Positions 13,047 to 43,391 of a stretch of DNA of 64,000 nucleotides are shown piece by piece. The stretch is from positions 15,294,160 through 15,358,159 of the forward strand of contig NC_133235.1 of the NCBI RefSeq assembly GCF_040436345.1. The letters run 5' to 3'. The notes under the pieces were generated by a model. It worked only from the letters and a program-made list of their open reading frames with translations. It ran no database searches and was not told where the DNA came from. This stretch comes from Pagrus major. Lineage: Eukaryota > Chordata > Actinopteri > Spariformes > Sparidae. The position numbers and the translations under genes are program-made. Position 1 is the first letter of the stretch; each line of letters begins with the position of its first letter.

Positions 13047-13630
13047 GACGAAGGACTGGGGGAGATAACTGCATGACAGCGCTCACCCTCGTTACCAAAC
13101 ACACTTGCACAAACACACACACGTACAAGGACAGTTCTGACAGTTCACAGATGGACCTCCTACAGACGAATGTGCAATTTCTATTTTTGAGCTATGTGGT
13201 GTTTTTTATAAATACCATGCATGCTGCCAAGTAGATGGAAGTGATAGACTGTCTGGGTCGATGATATCTGAAAGTCACACATTTTATGTACGTGGATCTT
13301 CGCCACAATCACTTTATCTTTTTGTTTTTTGGAAATATTTGGTAGTAAATGAGTTCAGTTGCCAAAAACATCCTAGTGATCCTGGGAAGAATTGCAGTGC
13401 CAACAGTACATTTTCTTGCTCTTATTTAGATTTGACATGCTTTGTTACTGACATGTTTTTAACTGTCAATCATGTTAATTTTGTCATGAGGGGATAAAAA
13501 AAACCCCTTCATTTAGAAGGCTGTCTTAAAATCTGTACAGGTTGTTCAAGAGGAAAGTGGCTGAATGAGCTGGATCGTTCTGTGTGCATTTTAGTATCTG
13601 ACATGTGAATATATTGAACTTGAATTTTAA

Positions 13631-13636
13631 AATAAA
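13631..13636 (+). terminator. dnajb4: Poly(A) signal of dnajb4
   Basis: AATAAA lies 585 nt after the dnajb4 stop codon. It is the first good hexamer in the 3' flank and gives a 3'UTR of about 0.6 kb. Confidence 0.65.
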
Positions 13637-13722
13637 TATTTCCACATGAAGTGATCTTGAGCTGTTTCAGTTATGGGGAGAAACTTGATGTATCCTCCAC
13701 CATTAGATAATCAGTGTATTAA

Positions 13723-13977
13723 AGGAGCAGTTGACAAACAACGGACCCCAATGCTGTCAAGGTTGCTTGGCGAGGAGCTGTGCTTTTTGACGCAAGGGTA
13801 CGATCAGGGGGAGCTGGTGATGTATGTAGGAAATTCCCCCGTGGACCAGACTCATTTTACAACGCTTACTTTGGCCTTTGTGATCTAGGAAGGCCATGCT
13901 TTCGTCCTTCAAAGAATGTTGCCATCGAATTGAGGCACAGCTACTAAATGGGTTAGGGTTTTGGGTGAACTGCTCCT
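13723..13977. mobile_element. TTAA-flanked MITE downstream of dnajb4
   Basis: The left end AGGAGCAGTTGACAAA and the reverse complement of the right end, AAGGAGCAGTTCACCCAAA, are terminal inverted repeats. TTAA stands immediately outside both ends (13719-13722 and 13978-13981). This is the layout of piggyBac/Kolobok-type non-autonomous elements. It lies just past the dnajb4 poly(A) signal. Confidence 0.8.
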
Positions 13978-14502
13978 TTAACAATCATTGCTTTAAAGTG
14001 ACTGATTGCTGCTCAGCCCTATTTATCGTCAGTGAACAAAACGAGTTCTTTAAAGGAAGAGAAAATTGTTATATTTTATAGCCAAATGTGAATATTTGAA
14101 TAATTGTTGTTGTAAAACTTGCAGTCAAATTTCTTACGTGCAAAGATTAAAAATACGTTGACTGAACTGAATGCTTACTAATGGCAAAAATATGACTATG
14201 TGTAAATATAGCTGCCTGGTCTCAGCTGCTGGCTGTCAGCTGCCAACACAGAGGCCTTTAGGTTTTCCCACAAGGGGACGCCATATCACTCATCATGGCT
14301 CAGGGGCCCACAGAGGCGGGGTCCATGTTAGACAGAGAGGGCCACTTGAGCTGCTGACATTTGCACCCATTAGTTTTTTGAGTTAAGAGCAAGATGTAAG
14401 ACAGCAGTGATTAGTGTTTGGGCTCTATTAAAACCACATATAAGCTGTTTGTTAAAGGCTGCAGCACATATTTATTACATACATATATTACATTTTAAAT
14501 CC

Positions 14503-14608
<106 letters not shown>

Positions 14609-14890
14609 ACAAAAACAAAGAAAGATGTTGACCTCAGGCTCCACAAATTGTTCCTTTTGCCAGTGAAGATGTGTATATATCACATGTGTGAAAGTGATTT
14701 GAGCAAGTGATGAGTCACTATTATCCGGGGAGGGCGGAGAGCAAACACACCTGCTCCTCCTCACTGTGTGAGTGTGCCAGCCTAATGTGAATCTGTGTTG
14801 GATTCAAGTGTGTTATCTGAAACAGAAGAGAGAGCAGTTTTTATGAGAGGAAAGAGATTGTTTTGGGACAATTTCAGTGTTGATAAGAAG

Positions 14891-15375
14891 AAAGTAATAG
14901 ATTACATTTACTCAAATAGTGCAATTATGTCATTCTGAGGTACTTGTACTTTCATTTTATGTTACTTAACACTTAACCAAATTTCAGAGGTAAACATTGG
15001 ACTCTTTTCTCCACTACATTCATCAGATAACATTTGCAATTAGCTACTTTGCAGATTCACATTCAGATTAATAATACCTGTGAACAACAGTGTTGTAAAA
15101 AGTGCCCAAAATCACAACTGACTTTATGTATAAAGTATGCAAGTATTAAAGTACAAGTAATGTCTGTATAAGTTGTATACTATGGGTCAACTGATTATCA
15201 CATCTGATATTCAACATTTCTGTGATTATCAGAAAGTGTTTTTCATAACAGATTGCCAATAAATTACATTAATAACTGTGCTACTTTGGTTCTGATGCAG
15301 CATGTAAGCTGTAAAGTAACTAGTAGGCTACAAGTAAGTACAAGTACCTCAAAATTGTATTTTAGTACAGTACTT
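14891..15375. repeat. Two copies of the AGTA/TACTT fish repeat in opposite orientation
   Basis: 14891-15078 reads in the TACTTGTACTTT direction. 15085-15375 begins GTGTTGTAAAAAGTGCCC and reads in the opposite direction. Both belong to the family seen at 3645-4146. They fill most of the intergenic space before gipc2. Confidence 0.6.
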
Positions 15376-15649
15376 GAGAGTAATAAAGTTAAGTAATATT
15401 TTAACATGATATCTACACTTTTACTCAGTATGACTTTTAGGTACTTTTCTGTAGAAATAGCTCAGTAGTCTACCCTGGGGCCTGAAATGTGCAGCTGCAC
15501 CTGTGGATGTTACGCGTCTTGGCCACAGTCCTGACTAAGAAACCAGTTTTTCTGTGTCTAGGTTTACTCTCCGGCCACTTTGACCGATACTGTCTCACAG
15601 CAGATGTTTAAAAATACCTGAATAATTGTTTTAAAGTGATGGTCCCCCT

Positions 15650-16072
15650 GTGACGGTGCACAGGTGCTCTGGGGCTGAACCTCCTGCCGTGCTGATCCCG
15701 GGTCCGTCCCACTGCGCCTGCGTCCCACGACACGCTGAGAGGCAAACAGAGCGGCTATTGTTAGCCGAGGAGGACCAGCAGCCAGCAGGTTGTGTCAGAG
15801 TTTATCCCCTTCTCACCGCCACCTACCTGTTGAATATTCACACCAGTAATTCGCAGGCGAGCGAGGGCCGACTCTCTGTCGAAGAACAAAGTCAAATCTG
15901 AGCTGCGGCCAGGTGAGGAGAGGAAGGAAGGAAGGATTTGAGGAAAGTAGGAAGTAAATAAGGACAACACGACGGTTGGGCTTGGGACGCAACAGGTTAG
16001 CTAGTTAAATGTTATAGCAGCGGCTCGGACTTTTCACTTTCCACGTCGAGAAGCGTACCGAGACAACAGAAA
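15650..16072 (+). promoter_or_regulatory. gipc2: Probable gipc2 promoter/5'UTR region with a small UTR intron
   Basis: GC-rich DNA precedes the gipc2 ATG. A good donor, CCAG|GTGAGG, ends a candidate UTR exon at 15912. A possible acceptor, TTATAGCAG, ends at 16020 and would leave 52 nt of UTR before the ATG. The intron (15913-16020) is an inference from splice-site shape only. Confidence 0.4.
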
Positions 16073-34602
<18,530 letters not shown>

Positions 34603-34622
34603 GTTTGCTCCTGCCTCCCCCA

Positions 34623-34626
<4 letters not shown>

Positions 34627-34682
<56 letters not shown>
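34627..34682. repeat. gipc2: (CA)28 microsatellite in the gipc2 3'UTR
   Basis: 28 uninterrupted CA units start 25 nt after the gipc2 stop codon, so they should be transcribed into the 3'UTR if the poly(A) signal at 35694 is used. Confidence 0.97.
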
Positions 34683-34685
<3 letters not shown>

Positions 34686-35693
34686 CTCCACTCACCTCTT
34701 CACATCCTCAGAAGCAAACTGGACAAACTTCACACCAGCACAAACGGGGGGCGGATGGATGGAGCGTCTTAAAGCGACAGCCAAGCGGGTTTACAGATGG
34801 AATTTAACACGTCAGCGTTTCAGTGTAATCTTGTAAAGATATCCATGAAATGTGGAATGTAGTTTCCAACACTGGATAGGCCTCCTGCTTGCTGAAGAGC
34901 TGGCGATTAATTCCAGATGTTGTGTAAACCTTTTGTACCCCCTCTTTGAGCAATGATCACGTGATGTAGCTGCATCTTAAGAGCTCGTGATGCTGCTCTT
35001 CTGTCTGAGCAGTAAACCCTAGTCAACACTGGTTCTGAATGTGCACAACTTAAATTTTCAATCAGAGTTTTAATCACACTTTATTGCTGTGTCATTTTGA
35101 ATATACAGATGTGTCACACAGCTTTTTATAGGCTTTTTTATATCTGAAAGTGTTGCTGATTTTACAGCAGCAGCATTGTGTAATTAGTGTAATTATAGAG
35201 ATCGTAGCAATATTTCTCACTCTCGAGCTACCTTTTTATTTCCCTCTCATCTTTTAAAATCTTTTAAATGACCTCACGGTGGAAAGATGTCGGAGCTTTT
35301 GGCCACATTCACATCCATAATGTTTGTTTACTTTGTGATTTTCTCAAAACTCTTCTTCGTGCTCAAGCCTTTCATCCATCTGTCAGAGACAGAGCGATAC
35401 AGAGTTTTATCTTCGAATGCCTTTAGCAAAGTTTGACGCTTGTTCCACCAACATTCCTTATGTTTGTCAAGTTGTTGTAGTCTGTTAGTGCTGTTAGCAT
35501 GTCATGATATGAGGCTTTTTTAGAAATGCACGCTTATTTTTTTCTTGTAATTTATTTTATCATGAAAAATCATATGCTGTAAGACATTTTTACTCGAAGA
35601 CGTGGCTCAGTATGAAAGAAAGTTCTTTCCTGAATAAGCCATTTATAAGACTGTGTCTGGAATGGGATCAATTGCAATTCAATGTCTTAAATG

Positions 35694-35699
35694 AATAAA
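35694..35699 (+). terminator. gipc2: Poly(A) signal of gipc2
   Basis: AATAAA lies 1.09 kb downstream of the stop codon. A second AATAAA lies near 35832. The gipc2 and txndc12 3' ends converge here, less than 1 kb apart. Confidence 0.55.
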
Positions 35700-36574
35700 T
35701 GCACTTGCATTAATGTAACGGCACTATTTAAATCACTGTCAAACTGAGGTTAAATAGTGACTCCACCTACTGATGTTCGCAGCAGTTGCATATTGTTTGA
35801 CAAACCATAAGGGATCACTGTTGTTGGATAGACAATAAAATTTGATGTACTGTTTACAGCTGTGTTGTGAATGCATCTCTCTCACAACTACATTGGCACT
35901 CAGTAGAGGGTATACCTCTACTGTCCCCATTTGTACTCACTCATAGGCCCAATCCCACTGATCCATGTTGTAATGGAATATCGGAAAAGCAACAACTCGG
36001 GAAGTTGGAGAAAATTTGGGTGCACGAGTTGCTGAGTTGACGTTGAGGTACAAAGGTAAACATTGGGTTGATGGTAACATGCATATTTGTGAGATATATT
36101 TCATGGCTTACATGATCCGGTTCCTTTGCTCTTCCTTGTCACTCAAATACCAGAAACAGCTGTCAACATGTTTAAACGTTCTGAGCGGAAAAATCCATGT
36201 TGCGCCCACATTCCAACATGAAAACACCTGAGTTGGAAAAATGACTCCCACACTCGGCAAGTGGGACCATCCGGGGAGCACATGGATGCAGCATTAAGCC
36301 CTCATTGACTTTTCTGATGGCACCTGGCTGTAAGAGGCTGTAATGGTAGAAACAGAAGGGGGACAGATCTGTGACATTTTACTTTACCTTGTTGGTTTTG
36401 GACTTTTTATTTTAAGTTTTTAAGTATATAGCCTAATATTATTAATAATAATAATAAGCCTGATTTTTTTTTGTCCATGCATGCATTATTGCAAGAGAAA
36501 TTCATAAAAAACGCCCTATCCCACTATTATTATCCCAGTACAACAACAAACACAAACAACTCAGTACAACAAAC

Positions 36575-36580
36575 TTTATT
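36575..36580 (-). terminator. txndc12: Candidate poly(A) signal of txndc12
   Basis: TTTATT on the plus strand reads AATAAA on the minus strand, 1.2 kb downstream of the txndc12 stop. If it is the true end, the hAT-like element at 36692-36984 lies inside the 3'UTR. Confidence 0.45.
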
Positions 36581-36691
36581 TGCACACTTGGCTGTGTACA
36601 TGTATAAAATACATCAAGACACTTAACCAGTTTTCATCCCTCATTCAAAGAGTTTAATAAGGCTGACAAAAGAAAAAAAAATAGTGGTGTC

Positions 36692-36984
36692 TAGAGCTGC
36701 AACGATTAATCGATTAGTTGTCCACTATTAAATTAAGCGCCAACTATTTTGATAATCTGTTAATCAATTTGAGTAATTTTTATGGAAAAAAACAAAATTC
36801 TGATTCCAGCTTCTCAAATGTCAATATTTCCTGGTTTCTTTACTCCTCTACGACAGTAAACTGAATATATTTGGGTTGTGGATAAAACAAGACCCTCGAG
36901 GACGACTGATCAACATTTTTCACCATTTTATAACAAAAACAACTAATCGATTAATCAAGAAAATAATCATTAATTGCAGCCCTG
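36692..36984. mobile_element. hAT-like MITE with perfect 8-bp target duplication, in txndc12 3' region
   Basis: The 293-bp element starts TAGAGCTGCAACGATTAAT and ends AATTGCAGCCCTG. The 8-mer GTGGTGTC occurs directly before (36684-36691) and after (36985-36992) it. The TIR form and 8-bp duplication indicate the hAT superfamily. There is no coding capacity. Confidence 0.92.
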
Positions 36985-37775
36985 GTGGTGTCACTTCACG
37001 AGCATTAAAACAGAACTCAGAACAGAAAAAAAAAAAAATATGTAGATACAGCTATTACAGTAAGTATACAGAAATTGGCAGGATTCAATGAATAATATTT
37101 GAAAGACTGTGTATACTAAAAATCAGAAGTACAGAGTCCATGTTGTAGTGCATGGTAAATTCATTCACAGATATATTGAACATACTGTAGAGGATCTTTG
37201 GAAGCACATCACTGAGGGTGTTAAAATATTATCTTGTCTAATAGGAAGTACTGAGTATCATTGCTGTTGGAGGTGGAACATGATTCTACTGGTTAAGATG
37301 AATTTCAGTCGTCTACAGTGTAAAACTTCTCAAATAAAGACTTTCATGGTCGTCCGGTGACACAAAAAAGGCAAATTACTTGAAAGACTTGGCATTTTCT
37401 AGACATCAAGTGAGAGTTAATAACAGTTAACTTGGCTAGCTTGAGTTGGTTATATCCTCTACAGACAGTAGGTACAGTACATGGCATTTAATTAACAGTA
37501 GTTACAAATATACATGTTTTAAAACACAGACAGTGACAGGAACATGAGTTGTAGTGTTGAAAAAACCGTACAGGACAAAAAGTAGAACTGAAGAATCGAG
37601 GTGTTTCTAATGATTGGCTTTGCTCTGTCAGTGAGATGGACCCTCACCCTAAAGTGAGAGTGTAAATAGTGGGTGGGAGGTGGAGGTTTGTTTGGGGATG
37701 TTACAGGGCGTGTTGAAGCACCGCCTCAGGTGGAGGAAGTGTAGCCCTTACAGCGTGATGACCGCCTCCGCCTCC

Positions 37776-40700
37776 TCACAGCTCGTCTAGAGTGTGACCG
37801 TGCTTGAAGGAGTCGCCTGTAAGCTTCTCCTGAGCCTCTTTCATACCAGACACAACTGAGCAAGAGGAAGAGAACAAAAACCATGATTATCAGCTACTTA
37901 TGAAGGGAACTTACATATTCATTGAGCTCAAGGTAGCCATGCATAATAAAATAATATTTTCTAGGTAAATGATGATAATCTGGATGTTACCTTGATCTGC
38001 GTTGCTGTAGAAATACTTGTAGTTTGGATTTCCGTTCTTGTTGGTGATTTCAGGATGGACTTTGCCGCTGGGATCTGCAAGAGTCAAATAAAAGGTTTGG
38101 TCAAGGCAAAATACAGCTGAAATCCAAATAATACAGGGCTGCAATTAGTCATTGTTTTCTTTATGAATTCATCTGACAAGTATTATCATCAATAATGAAA
38201 AATGCTTGTAAAAACTCCCCAAAGTCCAATTGGAAAGCCATTCAATTTATTATTATAGAAGACGAAGAAAACCAGCAAATGACTGGCTGACTGACTTAAA
38301 ATCCAAACAATACAGGGCTGCAACTAGCCATTGTTTTCTTTATGAAATAATCTTGACAATTATTTTTGTCGATAAAATGTTAGAAAATAATGAAAAATGC
38401 TCGCAACAACTCCTCAGAGCCCAATTTTATATCTTCAAATTGCTTGTTTTGTCCTGCCTACAGTCAAAAATCAATTATTATTAAAGAGGACTAAGAAAAC
38501 CAGCTAATATTAGCATTTGAAAATCTGGTAGCAGAAAATCTTCTGCATGTTTGGCTGCCGATTGATTTTCTGTCTATTAAATACTTGGGGGGAGGGTCCT
38601 TTTTCAATAAATTATATTCAGGAAACTGGAAAAGGTAGAGCAGATAAACAACACACAAAAAGCTTTTTCACTAAAAGAACCATTAAATCTGGGAAGTAAT
38701 TTAGTTTGTGCTCTGTACATTGATGTTACATTCATTTCTCAAGTATCTTAATATAAAATGTCTACATTGAGGCATAATTTTCCTGTGATGTGTTTCTTTA
38801 ATGTCCACACACTACACCCATGTTGTATTTAACACAACAAAACGTGATATTTGATGCTGCTTGATTTTTCATTCGTCCAATCAAAGCTCGACTTTTTCTA
38901 CCTTTTATTTATTCTTTTATACACACATCTGTAAAGATTTGGGATGTTCCTGTTTCATTATTTTTATCTGTGTGTTGTCCAGTATGTATTGCAGTTAATT
39001 TCCAAATCCTTGATTGGTGGTTTGCTCTGAGAAATTCTGAAAAAGTGCAACATCTTGGCCTTTTCACTGTACCGCCACCAAGACAAAAACATGCCAGTGA
39101 AACTTGAATCCAGCCTACTGAAACTCTTATCAGACAGCATTTTTTTCAAGAATAACTGTGCAATTAGTCTTTTCAAAAGGAATCCCACAGTGTTTACATG
39201 AAGCGTGACTCAACCCCCTCCGTACCCAGGAAAAGAATCCGAGGAATGTATCCACCATCGGGGCTCAAGGCTTCATCCTTGGGCTCCTCCTCATCCTGTT
39301 CAAATAGGAGATAACTTATAATTTACAAGCCTGGAAACAAATCTCATCCTCGTGATAATGTACATGTTTGTTCATGTTTGTTCATGTTAGCACAATCATC
39401 CCCAAATTACAACTTATTTAAAATAATAATCCTAATTAACTGAGAAATACATTACACATGACCTTACCTCCAGGTTGATCATGACAAAGTTGTGTGCAAG
39501 CTCAGAGATTTCCTTGGATTCAGCGAATTTGGGCTTCAGTGCTGTTGTGAAGGCAACACAATGCAATTATTATTTACAGTATCTTCTTTTTACATCAAAT
39601 CCAGTCATAAACATAATGATTATCATCACAATAAAGTACTGGTCCTCCGTCTTAATATCAATGTCATTACTTTAACAAACAATGTATGATTTGTTTAAGT
39701 AATGGCTTTTTGTAATTTACACACAGATAGAGTGGGCACATAACGGATTTATTGAGATGTGAAAGGACAGTTCCTGACCTGAGGTTTTTATAAAGAAAGA
39801 GAAAGAACAATGTTTTACCTTTGCAGGCTCCACACCAGCTCTTGTGGATGATGAGCATGATTGGCAGCCCACTGTCATTGCAAACGCACGTAAAGAAAAT
39901 GAGTTAAGATCATATGTGAACAAGGGAACACTGAAACTAGTAACTCTGACTTCGATTGTCATGACTGACACTGAAGTAAAAAATAATTATACCCTCATAA
40001 TGAAAAATCATTAACTACAAGCTACTGGTATCAACATGCCCGTCTGGAGTGGAAATGCAGACGTGGAGGTAGGCCTGGGCGATAAACCGAAAATTTACCG
40101 ATACCGAAATTTACGACGATAACCGACGTCATTTTGCCCCTGTCGGTATATTCGGTGTCGTTTTTGTCTTGTTTGGCTGTGTGTGTAGGTAGGCTACCGG
40201 TATGTTCATGTCCCTTTAAGACGCTTGGCTGTACTACGTATACAGCGTGTGTAGTCACGTGACTCCACGCCATCCAGTCTGTTACAAGAAGGGAAAGAGA
40301 CGGTGAGACGGAGAAAATGGAGCACACAGGTGTAGTGCCGAGAAGAGACTGCTTGCCGAAAAACGACTGCCCCCGACGGGAACGCGCATCAGTTCAGAGG
40401 AAGTGGGCGTAGGTCTACTACGGGTCAGCTGGCAGACGCAGCACCGAGAGAAATGTTTTTTTTACTGTGCAGTCCTGTAGCCCAAGTGAAGAGGCTACGG
40501 AAAAAGAACGGCGCAGATAAAAAAAAGTAACCTGAAGTTTCCATAATGTAGGCTAGTTGTCAACAATTGATGAGGGTAGATGCTTTACCTTGCCACTTTT
40601 ATTGTTGTTGTTGTTGTTATCGTTGTTGCAATGTGATTTTACACCGCTTTGATCTATAAATAAAGTCATAATTCAATATCCCTGTTTCAGTGATTTTATA

Positions 40701-42829
40701 ACGAGGATTAGCAAATCAATGCAGAAAAGAATGCAGGAGTGTTTCCACGACACATTAGATAGCAATCATATAATTAGTAAGTGCTATCAGAGGTGGGTAA
40801 TAACGATTTACATTTACTTCATTACATTTACTTAATTAACTTTTTGGATAACTTGTACTTTTAAGAGCATAATTATGAATACAATAATGTAGTATATATA
40901 GAACTGTAGGCTAACTGTAACGGATTGCCTTTACATTCTGCATAACATTCTCTGTGTTTGCAGGTGCATGTACAGTGAATTTGGTCAATATCACTGTGTC
41001 ACTCTGTAACTCTGGATTGGGAGGGGTTACATTCTCTGTCTTTTCAGCATTAATAGTAGAGGAAACCAGGTGCATGTACAGTGAATTTGGTCAATATCAC
41101 TCCTTGCAATCCAGAGTTACAGGGTGCAGTCACTTTTCGGCAGGCCCTGTTGTGTGCTACATGTGTGAAATAACAACTATAGTCTGGACTTTGTCTGCAG
41201 TGTATCTGTGTAAACGGCTTCATTCAGCGTCTCTCCCTCCCCTCTGGCACCGTGAGTTACCATGGTTACAGGAACGCCCTGAAACTTTATAATGATGATC
41301 AATAAGAAGTTTTTAAAAAATGAACTTATCGTTCATTTATCGTTATCGAGGTGAGTTGCTCAATATATCGTGATATTGATTTGAGGCCATATCGCCCAGC
41401 CCTACGTGGAGGATTTCTTTAAAAGCTGTTGTAGGCCTCCCTCCAGGTGAATGTTTGCACAACAGGTGACAGGAAGTGTAAACTCACCTGGCCTCTGCTT
41501 CCTTCTTGCCATCATCCAGCGTCCTCCAGTGGATGTTATCGCCAAACCCTGTGAGGAGAAAGGATTAATGAGCACACCAGCATTGTGTAACTGGTATTAT
41601 ATTTCTACAACAGGGTGGGTCTGCCCTGAATACACATCAATACAAAGAACTGTGAGGAAACTGTGACAAACACAAATGAATGGTGGTAATTTAATATGAA
41701 GGTAGATAACAACTCTTCTGTGACATATCTGAATTTTTATTTTGTGTTTTGTGAATATTTTTCGTCCCAAAAAATAGGGCGCCATATTTAATTTGACTTT
41801 TATTGCACATCTATGCACATGCATATGTGCATCCATATCCCGATATCCCTCACTAATTTTGAGTAGTGCATTTAATTTTCTCCTTGCAGCGTGATTCAAC
41901 CCTTGATACAGTTAATACAATTATGAGCTGTGACATTTGACAACTGATTGATTAGTTGATCAATAGAAAAATAATCACTCACCATTTTGATAATTGGTTA
42001 ATCATTATAGTCATTTTTAATGCAAAAATGGCAGGAAATTCTGACACATGAAAACATAATAATTAAACTAAATATGTTTGGGTTTTGCGTCTGACAAAAC
42101 ATCACCTTGAGCTTTGAGAAGCTGGGATGACCTTTCTTTCCACTTTAAAAAGTTTAACTAAACGATTAATTGATTAATCTAGAAAATAATCAAAAACAAA
42201 ATCAATAATTAATATTTCTGTAATACTTTGTTTTCCATTCATATTTCAGTCATACTTCTATGCTTGTAATGTGTAAAATAGTGACACTGATGCACCTTCC
42301 TGTAGTTGTTTTTTATTGCTTGTAAATGATTACAACTTGTCCCCTGCATATTGATTCATATTTGTTTAATATATTTACCTCTAAAGTTATTTATACAATA
42401 TGAGCATATTGATTATATTCTGAATATAACGAGGATAAACGTTCTTATGGGTGAATAAAGATCTTAATGCAGTCTCAATGGGACAACCTTTAACATAAAC
42501 TCATGTAAGATAGCATGACTGTAAAGTAGTGTTAGCGGCACCTGTGTGCTGATTAATAATTCATGTCTGGATGACAAAACACAGCTCGTCTCCCTCATTA
42601 AACTACCTGTCCAGGACACAGGTTTGGGATCCAGGATGCTGATACAAAGACAGCTAGCTCTCCTCTAGCGGGGAGCTAGTCGGCTCATGCTAGCTTCTGA
42701 ATGTATATTAACTCAAAATATAAACTCACCTTTCCCGCTGGCTGCCTCGACAACCTGATGAAAACACGCCAAAGACAACAAAACCTGCACAGACGAAAAT
42801 AATGCGATGTTTACTAGAGACGTTTGCAT
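37776..42829 (-). CDS. txndc12: Thioredoxin domain-containing protein 12 (ERp18/ERp19)
   Basis: Seven coding exons on the minus strand: 42829-42730, 41548-41488, 39871-39819, 39541-39468, 39295-39226, 38074-37991 and 37855-37776. Phases join to 173 residues (human about 172). The protein starts with a hydrophobic signal peptide (about residues 1-30). Its thioredoxin fold carries the active site W-C-G-A-C at residues 66-70, and it ends in LDEL, a KDEL-type ER retrieval signal. CGAC is the characteristic active site of TXNDC12, a soluble ER-lumen thiol-disulfide oxidoreductase. Conserved blocks [20 protein letters not shown] and NGNP.YKYFY support the call. It shares a head-to-head promoter with btf3l4, the same arrangement as in human. 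The third intron region carries a 1.3 kb hAT-like insertion (40070-41404). Confidence 0.96.
38120..38530. repeat. Tandem pair of hAT-like repeat units, 178-bp offset
   Basis: The block AAATCCAAAYAATACAGGGC and the sequence after it start at 38120 and again at 38298. The second unit is longer and ends near 38530; the first lacks part of the interior. More than 8 bp of flank outside the CAGGGCTGCAA end is shared, so this looks like a local tandem duplication, not two independent insertions. It lies in a txndc12 intron. Confidence 0.7.
40070..41404. mobile_element. 1,335-bp hAT-like element with perfect 8-bp target duplication
   Basis: It starts TAGGCCTGGGCGATA and ends TATCGCCCAGCCCTA, so the terminal inverted repeats differ at one base. 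The 8-mer CGTGGAGG flanks both sides (40062-40069 and 41405-41412). Inside are a TTG run at about 40603-40618, an AGTA-like piece near 40790-40910, and a 35-nt direct repeat. No transposase-length ORF is present. It lies in a txndc12 intron. Confidence 0.92.
41718..41870 (+). repeat. Dispersed repeat, copy A
   Basis: CTGTGACATATCTGAATTT through TTTTGAGTAGTG is clearly homologous to 53930-54074, in the same orientation and about 12 kb away. It lies in the first intron of txndc12. The family is not recognised. Confidence 0.75.
41930..42215. repeat. Degenerate hAT-like repeat fragment
   Basis: The sequence (GATTAGTTGATCAATAG, GGTTAATCATTATAG, ACGATTAATTGATTAATC) matches the interior of the 36692-36984 family, but neither TIR survives. 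Confidence 0.5.
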
Positions 42830-43391
42830 TTTGACTGGCCTTTTCCTCACAGCTAACGGCTACAAGATAGCTGCGGTGACTGTTCGCGTGAACTGAGACC
42901 CGGACGTTCAACCGGTGACATTTCACAATAAAAGTCCTGTCCAATGAGGTTGCGTGTGTGCCCCTCCCTCCTCCTCTTCCTATTGGTCAGCATCGCTGTT
43001 CGCATTACGTCACATCCAGATAACCGCGTGCTCCTGTCTGCGGCTTTAATTGGTCAAGTCAGACAACGAAAAATAGGAGAACAACCGGAAACTACCGCGA
43101 AAACAAAAGTTTAAAAGCCGAAAAGTATTTCACAAACACACTTAAGCAGGTATTTCACGTATTAAATCCCAAGAAATATAATACAACATATATGTCACCC
43201 TTTTTCGAGTTAATACAATCCTTTAATGTGTCATAAATATACCGTTTATGGGTCATACTGATTTTATTGTGACATTTTTGACAGGAAGTGTGTTTTATTG
43301 CGGCTGCTTGACGCGGGTTTAAACTGCGCTGCTCCAGCCTCATTAGTAGCAAGAACAGTCCAAGCGATTGCCAGTTAATTCCTTTTAAAAG
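42830..43391. promoter_or_regulatory. Bidirectional txndc12/btf3l4 promoter
   Basis: The two genes start head to head here. CCAAT boxes occur at 42941 (plus) and, as ATTGG, at 42982 and 43049. A CRE/ATF-like TTACGTCA is at 43005-43012, and no TATA box is obvious. A donor AAAAG|GTAAAA at 43391 probably ends the non-coding first exon of btf3l4. CCAAT-rich, TATA-less DNA is typical of bidirectional housekeeping promoters. Start sites are not known from sequence alone. Confidence 0.65.

Noticed and set aside
40954-41292. 112-codon ORF inside the 1.3 kb hAT-like element
   Set aside because: It spans the internal 35-nt direct repeat and shows no transposase motif; treated as chance.
42726-42944. 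72-codon minus-strand ORF at the txndc12 start
   Set aside because: It is in a different frame from the true first exon, which starts at 42829 and joins the next exon in phase.
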